Below are positions 52,672 through 62,851 of a DNA stretch of 64,000 nt, in pieces; position 1 is the first letter of the stretch; each line of letters opens with the position of its first letter. This DNA comes from Sphingomonas sp. PP-CE-3A-406 (GTDB lineage: Bacteria > Pseudomonadota > Alphaproteobacteria > Sphingomonadales > Sphingomonadaceae): positions 620,001 to 684,000 of the forward strand of contig NZ_RCWY01000003.1 of NCBI RefSeq assembly GCF_003688625.1, given 5' to 3'. A program made the position numbers and the translations under genes. A model generated the notes under the pieces. It had not been told where the DNA came from and did not search any database. It worked only from the letters and a program-made list of their open reading frames with translations.

Positions 52672-53973
52672 ATGAACCTTGCCCTGCTCGGCTTCCTGAT
52701 GGTCGCCACGTTCATGACGTTGATCATGACCAAGAAGATGACGCCGCTGGTCGCGCTCATCGTGATCCCGTCGATCTTCGGCGTGTTCGCGGGCGAGGCC
52801 GCGGGTCTCGGCCCGATGATGATCGACGGCATCAAGAACCTCGCGCCGACCGGCGTCATGCTGCTGTTCGCGATCCTCTTCTTCTCGACGATGACCGACA
52901 CCGGACTGTTCGACCCACTCGTCGGACGACTTATCCGGATGGTCCACGGCGATCCAATGCGGATCCTGATCGGTACGGTCGTGCTGTGCGCGCTCGTCAG
53001 CCTCGATGGTGACGGCTCGACCACCTACATCATCACGATCGCCGCGCTGTTGCCGCTCTACAAGCGTTTCAACATGAACCGGCTGTACCTGGTCTGCCTG
53101 TTGATGACGACGAGCGGCATCATGAACCTGACGCCCTGGGGCGGCCCGACCGCGCGCGCCGCTAGTGCGCTGAAGCTCGATCCCGCCACGCTGTTCCTGC
53201 CGCTGATCCCCGGCATGATCGCTGGTCTCGCCTTCCTGATCGGTCTCGCCGTCTATTTCGGGCGCAAGGAGCGCGTACGGATGGGTGAAGCCGGCATCAC
53301 CGCCGACACCGAGTTCACCGGCATGGCTGTCTCACAGTACCCTGAAGCCCGCCGCCCGAAGCTGATCTGGTTCAACGCCGCGCTCGTCATCACGCTGCTG
53401 ACGTTGCTGGTTTGGGGCATTCTGCCGCTGTCAGTCCTGATGATGCTGGCATTCGCGATCGCGATGATCGTCAATTACCCCGGCGTCGCCGACCAGAAGG
53501 AGCGCATTTCCGCGCATGCCGGCAACGTGCTCGCGGTCGTTTCGCTGATCTTCGCGGCGGGTATCTTCACCGGCATTTTGGGCGGCACCGGCATGGTCGA
53601 GGCGATGAGCAAGGCCGTGGTCGGCGTGATCCCGCCCGCGCTGGGGCCGTACATGGCACCGATCACCGCGGTGCTGAGCATGCCGTTCACCTTCTTCATC
53701 TCGAACGACGCGTTCTATTTCGGGATGCTGCCGATCCTCGCCGAGGCCGGCGCGCATTACGGCGTCGCGCCCGAGGCGATCGCCCGCGCGTCGCTGATGG
53801 GCCAGCCGGTCCACCTGCTCAGCCCGCTGGTGCCGTCGACCTACCTGCTGGTCAGCCTCGTCGGCATCGACCTCGCCGATCACCAGCGCTTCACGCTCGT
53901 GCCCGCGATCGGCGTCTGCACGGTGATGACGCTGGTCGGCATGATCGCGCTCGCCTTCCCGTTCGTCGCCTGA
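52672..53973 (+). CDS. Citrate:proton symporter, CitMHS family
   Basis: A 433-residue carrier with about 12 helices. CitMHS motifs are MTPLVALIVIPSIFGVFAGE, FFSTMTDTGLFDPLVGRLIR, VSLDGDGSTTYIITIAALLP and NLTPWGGPTARAASALKLDP, and the second half has STYLLVSLVGIDLADHQRF. Family members such as Bacillus CitM and CitH import citrate complexed with Mg2+ or Ca2+. With TctED, the binding protein and the porin upstream, this completes a tricarboxylate uptake locus. A type C palindrome separates it from the porin, so it may have its own promoter or reduced read-through. Confidence 0.93.
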   Translation: MNLALLGFLMVATFMTLIMTKKMTPLVALIVIPSIFGVFAGEAAGLGPMMIDGIKNLAPTGVMLLFAILFFSTMTDTGLFDPLVGRLIRMVHGDPMRILIGTVVLCALVSLDGDGSTTYIITIAALLPLYKRFNMNRLYLVCLLMTTSGIMNLTPWGGPTARAASALKLDPATLFLPLIPGMIAGLAFLIGLAVYFGRKERVRMGEAGITADTEFTGMAVSQYPEARRPKLIWFNAALVITLLTLLVWGILPLSVLMMLAFAIAMIVNYPGVADQKERISAHAGNVLAVVSLIFAAGIFTGILGGTGMVEAMSKAVVGVIPPALGPYMAPITAVLSMPFTFFISNDAFYFGMLPILAEAGAHYGVAPEAIARASLMGQPVHLLSPLVPSTYLLVSLVGIDLADHQRFTLVPAIGVCTVMTLVGMIALAFPFVA

Positions 53974-54013
53974 GGTGAGCATCCCCGCAACCCGCCGCTA
54001 CCGGAGCTTCCGC

Positions 54014-54673
54014 ATGATCCGACCGCGTACACCGTTGATGCTGCTCCCCGCGATGGGCTGCGACGGGCAGCTCTGGGCCCGCCAGATCGTCGACCTCGCC
54101 GCCGTCGCGCAGGTCGAGTTCGGCGACCTGTCGCAGGACGATACGCTGTCGGCGATGGCCGCGCGCGTGCTCGCCAGCGCACCGCCTCGGTTCGCGGTCG
54201 CGGGCGTCAGTCTCGGCGGCTACGTCGCGATGGAGATGGTCCGCCAGGCGCCCGAGCGGATCACGCGGATCGCGCTGTTCGGCACGCGCGGGTCGATGGA
54301 CGTCCGTCCCCGTACCGTCGCGGGGCAGGGTATGCTCGCCACCGCGCCGCATGCCGACCCGCGCCTGTCCGCGATCGTCAGCGGCCCGGCGCAGGCGATG
54401 GCCGACCGAGTCGGCCCGGTCGTGTTCGAACGCCAGCAACGTGCGCTGCTCGCTCGCCCCGATATCAGCGAGGCGATCGCCGCGATTCACGTGCCCACCC
54501 TGGTCGCGGTAGGCGATCGCGACCGGATCTGCACCCCCGACGACGCGCTGTCGCTGAGCCTGCGGATTCCAGGCGCGCACTTCCACCTGCTGCGCGGCTG
54601 CGGGCATCTGTCCCCGCTCGAACGTCCGGGCGAGGTTACCGCGGTGCTCCGCCAGTGGTTGAAATCCGGCTGA
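54014..54673 (+). CDS. Alpha/beta hydrolase
   Basis: A 219-residue alpha/beta hydrolase. The oxyanion region [17 protein letters not shown], the nucleophile elbow [13 protein letters not shown], an acid in [14 protein letters not shown] and the His in [13 protein letters not shown] form a plausible triad. No signal peptide or lid domain is evident. ATG 54014 has GGAG at 54003-54006; a GTG at 53975 lacks a site. The substrate is unknown. It sits 40 bases after CitMHS and 20 bases before the serine dehydratase gene on the same strand, so it may be co-transcribed with either. Confidence 0.85.
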   Translation: MIRPRTPLMLLPAMGCDGQLWARQIVDLAAVAQVEFGDLSQDDTLSAMAARVLASAPPRFAVAGVSLGGYVAMEMVRQAPERITRIALFGTRGSMDVRPRTVAGQGMLATAPHADPRLSAIVSGPAQAMADRVGPVVFERQQRALLARPDISEAIAAIHVPTLVAVGDRDRICTPDDALSLSLRIPGAHFHLLRGCGHLSPLERPGEVTAVLRQWLKSG

Positions 54674-54693
54674 CATCGCCGCGTTGGCGGTGC

Positions 54694-56112
54694 ATGGCGC
54701 AAGGCATGGATCCGCTGACCTTCGATCGCCCCGACGAGCGCACGCGAGCGCGGCCCGATTGCCACCAGGCGATCAGCATCCTCGACCTGTTCACGATCGG
54801 GATCGGGCCGTCGAGTTCGCATACCGTCGGGCCGATGCGTGCTGCATGGTTGTTCGCCGATCTGGTCGCGGACGAGAAGCCGGTGGCGGTGCGCGTCGAC
54901 TTGTATGGTTCGCTGGCGCTGACCGGGCGCGGGCATGCGACCGACAGCGCGGTGATGCTGGGCTTGAGTGGCGCGCAGCCCGAGACGATCGATCCCGACC
55001 TGATCCCGGTGCGGCTGGCGGCGATCCGGTCGAGCGGGCGCCTGATGCTCGCCGAGCGGGTTGAGATCGGGTTCGAGGAGAGCCAGCACCTCCTGTTTCA
55101 TTCGAAGACCTTCCTGCCGGGGCATCCCAACGCGGTGACGTTCACCGCCTCGTTCGGTGACGGGCGCAGTGTCGAGCGGACGTATTTCTCGATCGGCGGC
55201 GGGGCGATCGTCGAGGCGGGGTCGGGGCCGGTCAAGGCGAACATCCTGTTGCCGCGGCCGTTCTCGTCCGGCGCGGAACTGCTCGCGACCGGCGATGCGA
55301 CGGGGATGACGATCGCCGATATCGTCCGCGAGAACGAGATCGCGTGGCGGCCGGAGAGTGAGACGGATGCGTTCCTCGATGCCGTCCGTGGCGCCATGTT
55401 CGCGTCGATCGATCGCGGGTGTCGGCAGGGGGGTATATTGCCGGGTGGGCTGAAGGTGCCGCGTCGCGCGAAGGCGTTGTTCGAGGGATTGCAGGCGCGC
55501 GATACTGCCGCTGATCCTTCCGCGGTGTTCGAATGGGTGAGCTTGTATGCGCTCGCGGTGAACGAGGAAAATGCGGCGGGTGGCCGCGTCGTGACCGCCC
55601 CGACCAACGGCGCGGCGGGTGTGTTGCCGGCGGTGCTGCGCTTCTACGAGACCTTCACCAAGGACCCGACGCCGAAGGGCGCGCATGATTTCCTGCTGAC
55701 CGCGGCGGCGATCGGGTTTCTCTACAAGAAGCGCGCGTCGATTTCGGCGGCGGAGATGGGGTGCCAGGGCGAGGTCGGCGTCGCGTGCTCGATGGCGGCG
55801 GGCGCGCTGGTCGCGGCGCTCGGCGGGACCAACGAACAGATCGAGAATGCAGCGGAGATCGGGATGGAGCATAACCTCGGCCTGACCTGCGATCCGATCG
55901 GCGGCCTGGTCCAGATCCCGTGTATCGAGCGCAATACGATGGGTGCGATCAAGGCGATCAACGCGGCGTATCTGGCACTTCGCGGGGACGGTCGCCATAT
56001 CGTCAGCCTCGATGCGGTGATCGAGACGATGCGCCAGACCGGTGAGGACATGCGCTCGCAATATAAGGAGACGTCGCTTGGTGGCCTGGCCGTCAACGTC
56101 GTCGAATGCTGA
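54694..56112 (+). CDS. sdaA: L-serine dehydratase (iron-sulfur, single-chain)
   Basis: A 472-residue enzyme converting L-serine to pyruvate and ammonia. The beta domain starts [20 protein letters not shown], the family signature. The alpha domain has [20 protein letters not shown], and the [4Fe-4S] cysteines are in [15 protein letters not shown] and [18 protein letters not shown]. Both domains are fused, as in gamma- and alphaproteobacterial enzymes. ATG 54694 is used; ATG 54706 is equally plausible. The oligopeptidase gene follows after 10 bases. Confidence 0.94.
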   Translation: MAQGMDPLTFDRPDERTRARPDCHQAISILDLFTIGIGPSSSHTVGPMRAAWLFADLVADEKPVAVRVDLYGSLALTGRGHATDSAVMLGLSGAQPETIDPDLIPVRLAAIRSSGRLMLAERVEIGFEESQHLLFHSKTFLPGHPNAVTFTASFGDGRSVERTYFSIGGGAIVEAGSGPVKANILLPRPFSSGAELLATGDATGMTIADIVRENEIAWRPESETDAFLDAVRGAMFASIDRGCRQGGILPGGLKVPRRAKALFEGLQARDTAADPSAVFEWVSLYALAVNEENAAGGRVVTAPTNGAAGVLPAVLRFYETFTKDPTPKGAHDFLLTAAAIGFLYKKRASISAAEMGCQGEVGVACSMAAGALVAALGGTNEQIENAAEIGMEHNLGLTCDPIGGLVQIPCIERNTMGAIKAINAAYLALRGDGRHIVSLDAVIETMRQTGEDMRSQYKETSLGGLAVNVVEC

Positions 56113-56122
56113 AGGATTATCC

Positions 56123-58159
56123 ATGACTGCCCCGACGAACCCGCTTCTCGATACGCTGTCGCTGCCCCGTTTCGCCGAGCTGTCGCCCGACCAGATCGCG
56201 CCCGCGCTCGACGAGGCGATCGCGCGGCATGAGGCGATGGTCGAGGCGCTGACGACCGCGCGGCCGACGGATTTCGCGGGCGCGTGGCTGCCGTACGAGC
56301 GCGCGAATACCGAGATCGGCGCGATCTGGTCGGCGGTGTCGCATCTGCACGGTGTCGCGGACACGCCCGAACTGCGCGCGGCGTATTCGGAGGGGCAGAA
56401 GCGGCTCGTCGAGAACGACATGAAGGTCGGGCAGAACCGCGACCTGTACGAGGTGTTCGTGGCGCTGAGCGTGTCGCCCGAGTTTGCCGACCTACCCGTC
56501 GAAGATCGGGTCGCGGTCGAGCAGGCGATCCGTGACTTCACGCTGTCGGGCGTTGCGCTGGAGCAGGAGGCACGCGACCGGTTCAGCGAGATTTCGGTCG
56601 AGCTGTCGGGGTTGTCGAACGAGTTCGGCAGCGCTGTACTCGATGCGACCGATGCGTGGTCGGAGCTGGTGACGGACGAGGCCGATCTCGCGGGGATTTC
56701 GGACGCGGACAAGGCGATGTTCGCGGATGCCGCCAAGGCGAAGGGGCAGGCAGGCTGGTTGGTTACGCTGCAACAGCCGAGCGTCAACGCGGTGCTGACC
56801 TTCGCCGAGAACCGTGAGCTGCGGGCCCGCATGTACCGCGCGTTCGCGACGCGCGCGTCGGACCAGGGGCCGAACGCGGGCGAGTTCGACAACAGTGCGC
56901 GGATCGCGCGTATCCTCGAGCTGCGGCACGAGGGCGCCAAGCTGCTCGGCTTCACCGATCCGGTCGCGTGGTCGCTGGAGACCAAGATGGCTCCGAACGG
57001 CGCCGAGGTGATAGCGTTCCTGCGCGATCTGGCGCGGCGGGCGAAGCCGGCGGCTGAGCGTGATCTCGCCGAACTGAAGACGTTCGCCGCCGAGCAGCTA
57101 GGGATCGCCGATTTCGAGCCGTGGGATGCGGGCTTCGTGTCGAACCGGTTGCGGCAGGATCGCTACGCGGTCGATGCGCAGGTGGTGAAGGCGTATTTCC
57201 CGGTCGAGCGCGTGATGGAGGGCTGGCAGACGCTGATGCAGCGCCTGTTCGGCATCAAACTCGTCGAGCGTGACGACGTTTCGCTGTATCATGATGATGC
57301 GCGGTTCTTCGACGTGGTGGACGAGAGCGGGACGGTGTTCGCCGGGCTGTATCTCGATCTCCACGCGCGCACCGGGAAGCGTGGCGGCGCGTGGATGGCG
57401 CAGGCGCGGCCGCGGTTGCACGACGGCAATACCGTGACGGTGCCGGTCGCGTATCTCGTCTGCAACTTCGCGCCGGATGGCGGCGAGACGCCGTCTTTGC
57501 TGTCGCACAACGACGTGACGACGCTGCTGCATGAGACCGGCCACTGCATCCACCTGCTCTTCACCAAGGTGAACCGGCCGAGCATCGCCGGCACCAACGG
57601 CTTCGAGTGGGACGCCATCGAACTGCCGAGTCAGCTGATGGAGGATTTCGCCTGGGACAAGGACGTGCTGACCGGCATGTCCGGCCACTACAAGACTGGC
57701 GAGACGCTGCCCGCCGACCTGTTCGAGCGGATGGTGAAGGCGCGGCATTTCCAGGCGGGGATGTTCATACTGCGCCAGGTCGAGTTCGCGTTGTTCGACC
57801 TGCTGCTGCATCTCGGCACGATGGGCAGCGATCCGATCGACGTGATCGAGGCGGTGCGCGACGAGGTGGCGGTGATCCGCCCGCCCGCATGGCACCGCTT
57901 CCCGCACGCGTTCAGCCACATTTTCGCGGGCGGCTATGCGTCGGGCTATTACAGCTATCTCTACGCGGAACTGCTCGCGGCGGATGGCTTCGAGGCGTTC
58001 GCGGAGGCTGGCCTGGTCGATCGCAAGACCGGCGACCGGTTCCGCGAGGAAGTTCTCGCGCGCGGCGCTACCCGACCGGCGGCTGAAAGCTTCCGCGCGT
58101 TCCGCGGGCGTGATCCCGAGCCGACCGCGATGCTGGTCCGTCACGGGCTGCAAGGGTGA
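56123..58159 (+). CDS. M3 family oligopeptidase (oligopeptidase A/Dcp type)
   Basis: A 678-residue cytosolic zinc metallopeptidase. The zinc site is HETGH at 470-474 in [15 protein letters not shown], with the third ligand expected in the downstream [18 protein letters not shown] region. The family end motif [20 protein letters not shown] is present. Length and motif order match oligopeptidase A (PrlC), which degrades short peptides and cleaved signal peptides; the related Dcp cannot be excluded by eye. ATG 56123 has GAAGGA upstream. The next gene starts by GTG within its stop. Confidence 0.93.
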   Translation: MTAPTNPLLDTLSLPRFAELSPDQIAPALDEAIARHEAMVEALTTARPTDFAGAWLPYERANTEIGAIWSAVSHLHGVADTPELRAAYSEGQKRLVENDMKVGQNRDLYEVFVALSVSPEFADLPVEDRVAVEQAIRDFTLSGVALEQEARDRFSEISVELSGLSNEFGSAVLDATDAWSELVTDEADLAGISDADKAMFADAAKAKGQAGWLVTLQQPSVNAVLTFAENRELRARMYRAFATRASDQGPNAGEFDNSARIARILELRHEGAKLLGFTDPVAWSLETKMAPNGAEVIAFLRDLARRAKPAAERDLAELKTFAAEQLGIADFEPWDAGFVSNRLRQDRYAVDAQVVKAYFPVERVMEGWQTLMQRLFGIKLVERDDVSLYHDDARFFDVVDESGTVFAGLYLDLHARTGKRGGAWMAQARPRLHDGNTVTVPVAYLVCNFAPDGGETPSLLSHNDVTTLLHETGHCIHLLFTKVNRPSIAGTNGFEWDAIELPSQLMEDFAWDKDVLTGMSGHYKTGETLPADLFERMVKARHFQAGMFILRQVEFALFDLLLHLGTMGSDPIDVIEAVRDEVAVIRPPAWHRFPHAFSHIFAGGYASGYYSYLYAELLAADGFEAFAEAGLVDRKTGDRFREEVLARGATRPAAESFRAFRGRDPEPTAMLVRHGLQG

Positions 58160-59217
58160 CGAAACGCGTCGACCGGCGCTGGTTGTCGGAGGCGGTGCGG
58201 CGGATCGAGGCGGACTATAACCGGTCCGCCGACACGCATCTGATCCGCGTCGACCTGCTGCGGTACCCCGGCATCGTGCTGTACCTGAAGGACGAGAGTT
58301 CGCACCCGACCGGCAGCCTCAAGCACCGGCTCGCGCGCTCGCTGTTCCTGTACGCGCTATGCAACGAATGGATCGGGCCGGAGACGACGGTGATCGAATC
58401 CTCGTCGGGATCGACCGCGGTGTCGGAGGCGTATTTCGCCAGGATGCTGGGGCTGCGGTTCATTGCCGTAGTGCCCGCGACCACCGCCAAGCCCAAGCTC
58501 GACGCGATCCGCTTCCACGGCGGCGAGATCCACATGGTCGACGATCCGCGCACCGTCTACGCGGTGTCGCACCGCTTGGCGGCGGAAACCGGCGGGCATT
58601 ATCTCGACCAGTTCACCTACGCCGAGCGCGCGACCGACTGGCGCGGCAACAACAACATCGCCGAGAGCATCTTCGCGCAGATGGCCGAGGAGGAGCATCC
58701 GTGCCCGTCCTGGATCGTCTGCGGCGCGGGGACGGGCGGCACGTCGGCGACGATCGGGCGGTTCATCCGGTACTGCCGGCACGACACCAAATTGTGCGTT
58801 GCGGACCCGGTGCACTCGGTGTTCCATCGGCATTTCGAGGACCGATCGGTGGTCGCGTTGCCGGAAGGGTGCGCGTCGCGGATCGAGGGGATTGGGCGGC
58901 CGCGCGTCGAACCGAGCTTCGTGCCGAGCGTCATCGACCGGATGATCGCGGTCGAGGATGCCGACAGCATCGGCGCGATGCGTGCGCTGTCCGACCGGCT
59001 CGGCCGGCGCGTCGGCGGCTCGACCGGGACCAACCTCTGGGCGTGCGCGCAGATCGTCGAGGAGATGGCGGCGGCGGGCGAGACGGGGAGCATCGTCACG
59101 CTGTTGTGCGATGGCGGCGATCGCTATGGCTGCACCTATTACGACGATGCATGGCTCGACGACCGCCAGGTGGCGTGGACCGATGCCGCCGCACGGATGA
59201 CGCAATTTCTGGGCTGA
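58156..59217 (+). CDS. PLP-dependent cysteine synthase-fold enzyme, Cds1 (L-cysteine desulfhydrase)-like
   Basis: A 353-residue fold-type II PLP enzyme. Lys56 in [10 protein letters not shown] is the expected PLP lysine. [13 protein letters not shown] is the substrate-loop motif, and [17 protein letters not shown] the phosphate-binding loop. The text around [11 protein letters not shown] recalls the Cds1 cysteine desulfhydrases of mycobacteria and others, which release H2S, ammonia and pyruvate from cysteine; a synthase role is the alternative. The GTG start overlaps the M3 stop (GTGA), and 5-oxoprolinase follows after 7 bases, so it is part of the same operon. Confidence 0.8.
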   Translation: MTKRVDRRWLSEAVRRIEADYNRSADTHLIRVDLLRYPGIVLYLKDESSHPTGSLKHRLARSLFLYALCNEWIGPETTVIESSSGSTAVSEAYFARMLGLRFIAVVPATTAKPKLDAIRFHGGEIHMVDDPRTVYAVSHRLAAETGGHYLDQFTYAERATDWRGNNNIAESIFAQMAEEEHPCPSWIVCGAGTGGTSATIGRFIRYCRHDTKLCVADPVHSVFHRHFEDRSVVALPEGCASRIEGIGRPRVEPSFVPSVIDRMIAVEDADSIGAMRALSDRLGRRVGGSTGTNLWACAQIVEEMAAAGETGSIVTLLCDGGDRYGCTYYDDAWLDDRQVAWTDAAARMTQFLG

Positions 59218-59224
59218 GTGACCG

Positions 59225-62200
59225 ATGACCTCATGGCAGTTCTGGATCGACCGCGGCGGCACGTTCACCGACGTCGTCGCGCGGCAACCGGACGGGCGGA
59301 TCGTCACCGCCAAGCTGCTGTCGGAAGATCCCGAGCGCTATGATGATGCCGCGGTCGAGGCGATCCGGCGGCTGACCGAGGGGGCGGATGTGTCGCTCGA
59401 ACTGCGGATCGGGACGACGGTCGCGACCAACGCGCTGCTCGAACGCAAGGGCGAGCCGACGTGTCTCGCGATCACCCGCGGGTTCGGCGATGCGCTGCTG
59501 ATCGGCCACCAGGAACGATCCGACATTTTCGCGCGCGACGTGAACCGTCCGCCGCCGCTGTTCGCGCATGTCGTGGAGATCGACGAGCGGGTCGGCGCGG
59601 AGGGCGACGTGCTCCGGCCGCTCGACGTGGATGCAGCGCGCGCGGGCTTGCAGGCGGCATTCGATAGCGGGCTGCGCGCTGTCGCGATTGTTCTCGTGCA
59701 CGGCTATCGCTTCACCGCGCACGAGGAGGCGCTGGCGGCAATCGCGGCCGAGATCGGCTTCATGCAGATCTCGGTCAGTCACCGCGTCGCGCCGTTGATC
59801 AAGCTGATCGGGCGCGGTGATACGACCGTCGTCGATGCGTATCTGTCGCCGGTCGTCGATCGCTATGTCGCGGGCCTGAGCGACGCGTTGGGGCAGGGCG
59901 CGCTATTTATGCAGTCGTCGGGCGGACTGGTCAACGGCGCAGGCTTTCGCGGCAAGGACGCGATCCTGTCGGGGCCGGCGGGCGGCATCGTCGGCATGGC
60001 CGCGACCGCGCGCGAGGCCGGGTTCGAACAGATCATCGGTTTCGACATGGGCGGCACCTCGACCGACGTGTCGCACTACGCCGGGACATATGAGCGCGAC
60101 ACCGAGACGCTGATCGCCGGCGCCCGCATTCGTGCGCCGATGCTGCGGATCCATACCGTCGCGGCGGGCGGCGGCTCGATCTGTCGGTTCGATGGCGAGC
60201 GGTTGATCGTCGGCCCGGAGAGCGCGGGCGCGGTGCCGGGGCCCGCGTGCTACCGCCGCGGTGGGCCGCTGACGGTGACAGACTGCAACGTGATGCTCGG
60301 CAAGGTTCGCCCCGAATTCTTCCCGGCGCTGTTCGGACCGGAAGGCGACCAGCCGCTCGATGCCGAGGCGGTGACCGCCCGGTTCGCGGAACTGCCGCTC
60401 GATCCGCAGGTCGCGGCCGAAGGGTTCGTTGCGGTCGCGGTGGCGAACATGGCGAATGCGATCCGGACGATCTCCGTCGCGCGCGGGCATGACGTGACGC
60501 GTTACACGCTGGCATGTTTTGGTGGGGCCGGGGGGCAGCATGCGTGTCTCGTCGCGGATGCGTTGGCGATGGACCGGGTGATGATCCACCCGCTGGCCGG
60601 GGTGCTGTCGGCGTATGGCATGGGACTCGCCGATCGCCGTGTCCTCCGCGAGGCTACGTCGGGCGCGGCGTTCGCGAATTACGCTGAGATCGTCGCTGCG
60701 TTGGACGAGCTAGCGCAGGCTGCCCGGGAAGCACTGGTCGCGCAGGGTGTCACGGCGGACGAGGTTAGGATCGAACGCCGCGTGCATCTGCGCCGAGGCC
60801 AGACCGACCACACCATCGAACTCGATTTCGACGAACCGCCAGCGATGATCGCCGCATTCGACGCCTCACACATCGCGCAGTTCGGGTTTGCCAGCGAAGC
60901 GCCGCTGATCGCCGACCGGATCGTCGCCGAGGCGATCGCCGAGAGCCCGCCGCTCGACGCAGCGTTCGTCGCGTTCCCCGAAGAGCCAGCCGCGCCCCTG
61001 TCCGTCGCCCCCGTCTACATGGCCGGCGCGTGGCACGACACGCCGGTACTCGCTCGCGAAGGCGTGCCCGCCGGCCACGCCATCGACGGCCCCGCGCTGA
61101 TCCTCGACAGCGTCTCGACCACCATCGTCGAGCCCGGCTGGCGCGCGCGCGTCGATCCGATCGGCAATCTGATCCTCGACCGCATCGCCCCGCGCGTCGG
61201 CGCGAGCATCGGCACCGAGTCCGACCCGGTCCGGCTGGCGATCTTCGCCGGTCTGTTCATGAGCATCGCCGAGGAAATGGGCGCCGCACTCCAGCGTTCG
61301 GCCGCGTCGGTCAACATCCGCGAACGACTCGACTTCAGCTGCGCGCTGTTCGACGCGCACGGCAACCTCGTCGCCAACGCACCGCACATCCCGGTACACC
61401 TCGGCTCGATGGGCGAGAGCATCCGCACGATCATCGACGCGCGAGGCGGCGGCGCAGACGGCCGCGGTATCCGCCGCGGCGACGCCTACGCGCTCAACGC
61501 GCCGTATCGTGGCGGCACGCACCTCCCCGACATCACCGTCATCATGCCGGTTTTCGCGGATGACGGCGATGCGCCCGCGTTCTTCGTAGCCGCTCGCGGT
61601 CATCACGCAGACGTCGGCGGGATCACACCCGGATCGATGCCGCCCGAAAGCCGCTCGGTCGAGGAAGAAGGCGTGCTGCTCGACGACGTGCTGGTGGTCG
61701 ACGAAGGGCGTTTTCTCGAAGCCGAACTCCGCGCCGTGTTCGCCGGCGGACCCTATCCCGCACGCAACGTCGACCGGAACATCGCCGATCTCGCCGCGCA
61801 GTTGGCCGCCTGTACGCGCGGCGCGACCGGTCTCACGCGGCTGGCTGACGAGTACGGCACGGACGTCGTCGCTGCGTATATGGAGCACGTCCAGGCCAAC
61901 GCCGACGCCGCTGTCCGCCGTCTGATCGCGACGCTTAACGACGGCGCGTTCGCCTACGAGATGGACGACGGCGCCGTCGTCCGCGTGGCGATCCGCGTCG
62001 ATCACGGCGCCGCGACAATGGAGGTCGACTTCGCCGGCACCAGCGAGCAGCGGCCGACCAACTTCAACGCCCCCGTCTCGATCGTCCGCGCGGCCGTGCT
62101 CTACGTCGTCCGCGCGCTGATCGACGAGGCGGTACCGCTCAACGACGGCTGCCTGCGCGGCGTGACGATCGGCGTGCCCGAGTGCTCGATGCTCAACCCG

Positions 62201-62764
62201 CGCTATCCGGCCGCGGTCGTCGCCGGCAACGTCGAGACGAGCCAGGTCGTCACCGACGCGCTGTTCGGCGCGCTCGGCGCGATGGCGGCGAGCCAGGGGA
62301 CGATGAACAACTTCACCTTCGGCAACGACACGCACCAATATTACGAGACGATCGCCGGCGGCGCAGGCGCGGGCCCCGGGTTCGACGGCGCGTCGGTGAT
62401 CCAGACGCACATGACCAACAGCCGGCTGACCGATCCCGAGATCTTCGAGACGCGCTTCCCCGTGTTGCTCGAAGAGTTCTCGATCCGCGCCGGCTCTGGC
62501 GGGGCGGGCGCGCACCACGGCGGCGACGGGGCGACGCGGCGCGTGCGCTTCCTCGAGAACATGACCGCCTGCATCCTCGCCAACCGCCGCCGCGTAGCCC
62601 CGTTCGGGGTGGCGGGCGGCAAAGACGGTGGGCTAGGCTCTGCCACTGTCGAGCGCGCTGACGGCCACGTCGAGCACCTTGGCTCCACCGCCAAGGTCGA
62701 TATGCGGCCGGGCGACGTGTTCGTGATCGAAACACCCGGTGGCGGTGGTTTCGGACCCATTTGA
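59225..62764 (+). CDS. 5-oxoprolinase / hydantoinase, HyuA-HyuB fusion
   Basis: A 1179-residue fused protein of the ATP-dependent 5-oxoprolinase type, which opens 5-oxo-L-proline to glutamate. The N-terminal HyuA half has the actin-like ATPase motif [34 protein letters not shown], and [14 protein letters not shown]. The HyuB half starts around residue 660 and has [35 protein letters not shown] and the Gly-rich end [16 protein letters not shown]. The first two thirds match bacterial OplAH rather than split hydantoinases. It lies at the end of an operon with serine, peptide and cysteine enzymes, consistent with glutathione- or peptide-derived pyroglutamate use. Confidence 0.92.
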   Translation: MTSWQFWIDRGGTFTDVVARQPDGRIVTAKLLSEDPERYDDAAVEAIRRLTEGADVSLELRIGTTVATNALLERKGEPTCLAITRGFGDALLIGHQERSDIFARDVNRPPPLFAHVVEIDERVGAEGDVLRPLDVDAARAGLQAAFDSGLRAVAIVLVHGYRFTAHEEALAAIAAEIGFMQISVSHRVAPLIKLIGRGDTTVVDAYLSPVVDRYVAGLSDALGQGALFMQSSGGLVNGAGFRGKDAILSGPAGGIVGMAATAREAGFEQIIGFDMGGTSTDVSHYAGTYERDTETLIAGARIRAPMLRIHTVAAGGGSICRFDGERLIVGPESAGAVPGPACYRRGGPLTVTDCNVMLGKVRPEFFPALFGPEGDQPLDAEAVTARFAELPLDPQVAAEGFVAVAVANMANAIRTISVARGHDVTRYTLACFGGAGGQHACLVADALAMDRVMIHPLAGVLSAYGMGLADRRVLREATSGAAFANYAEIVAALDELAQAAREALVAQGVTADEVRIERRVHLRRGQTDHTIELDFDEPPAMIAAFDASHIAQFGFASEAPLIADRIVAEAIAESPPLDAAFVAFPEEPAAPLSVAPVYMAGAWHDTPVLAREGVPAGHAIDGPALILDSVSTTIVEPGWRARVDPIGNLILDRIAPRVGASIGTESDPVRLAIFAGLFMSIAEEMGAALQRSAASVNIRERLDFSCALFDAHGNLVANAPHIPVHLGSMGESIRTIIDARGGGADGRGIRRGDAYALNAPYRGGTHLPDITVIMPVFADDGDAPAFFVAARGHHADVGGITPGSMPPESRSVEEEGVLLDDVLVVDEGRFLEAELRAVFAGGPYPARNVDRNIADLAAQLAACTRGATGLTRLADEYGTDVVAAYMEHVQANADAAVRRLIATLNDGAFAYEMDDGAVVRVAIRVDHGAATMEVDFAGTSEQRPTNFNAPVSIVRAAVLYVVRALIDEAVPLNDGCLRGVTIGVPECSMLNPRYPAAVVAGNVETSQVVTDALFGALGAMAASQGTMNNFTFGNDTHQYYETIAGGAGAGPGFDGASVIQTHMTNSRLTDPEIFETRFPVLLEEFSIRAGSGGAGAHHGGDGATRRVRFLENMTACILANRRRVAPFGVAGGKDGGLGSATVERADGHVEHLGSTAKVDMRPGDVFVIETPGGGGFGPI

Positions 62765-62851
62765 TCCGCCCCCCGATACGACGACCGGTTGCAGCGACGG
62801 GACGGACGCGTCACACACGGTCCGCACAAGATCACCGTGAAAGTGAAGCCC

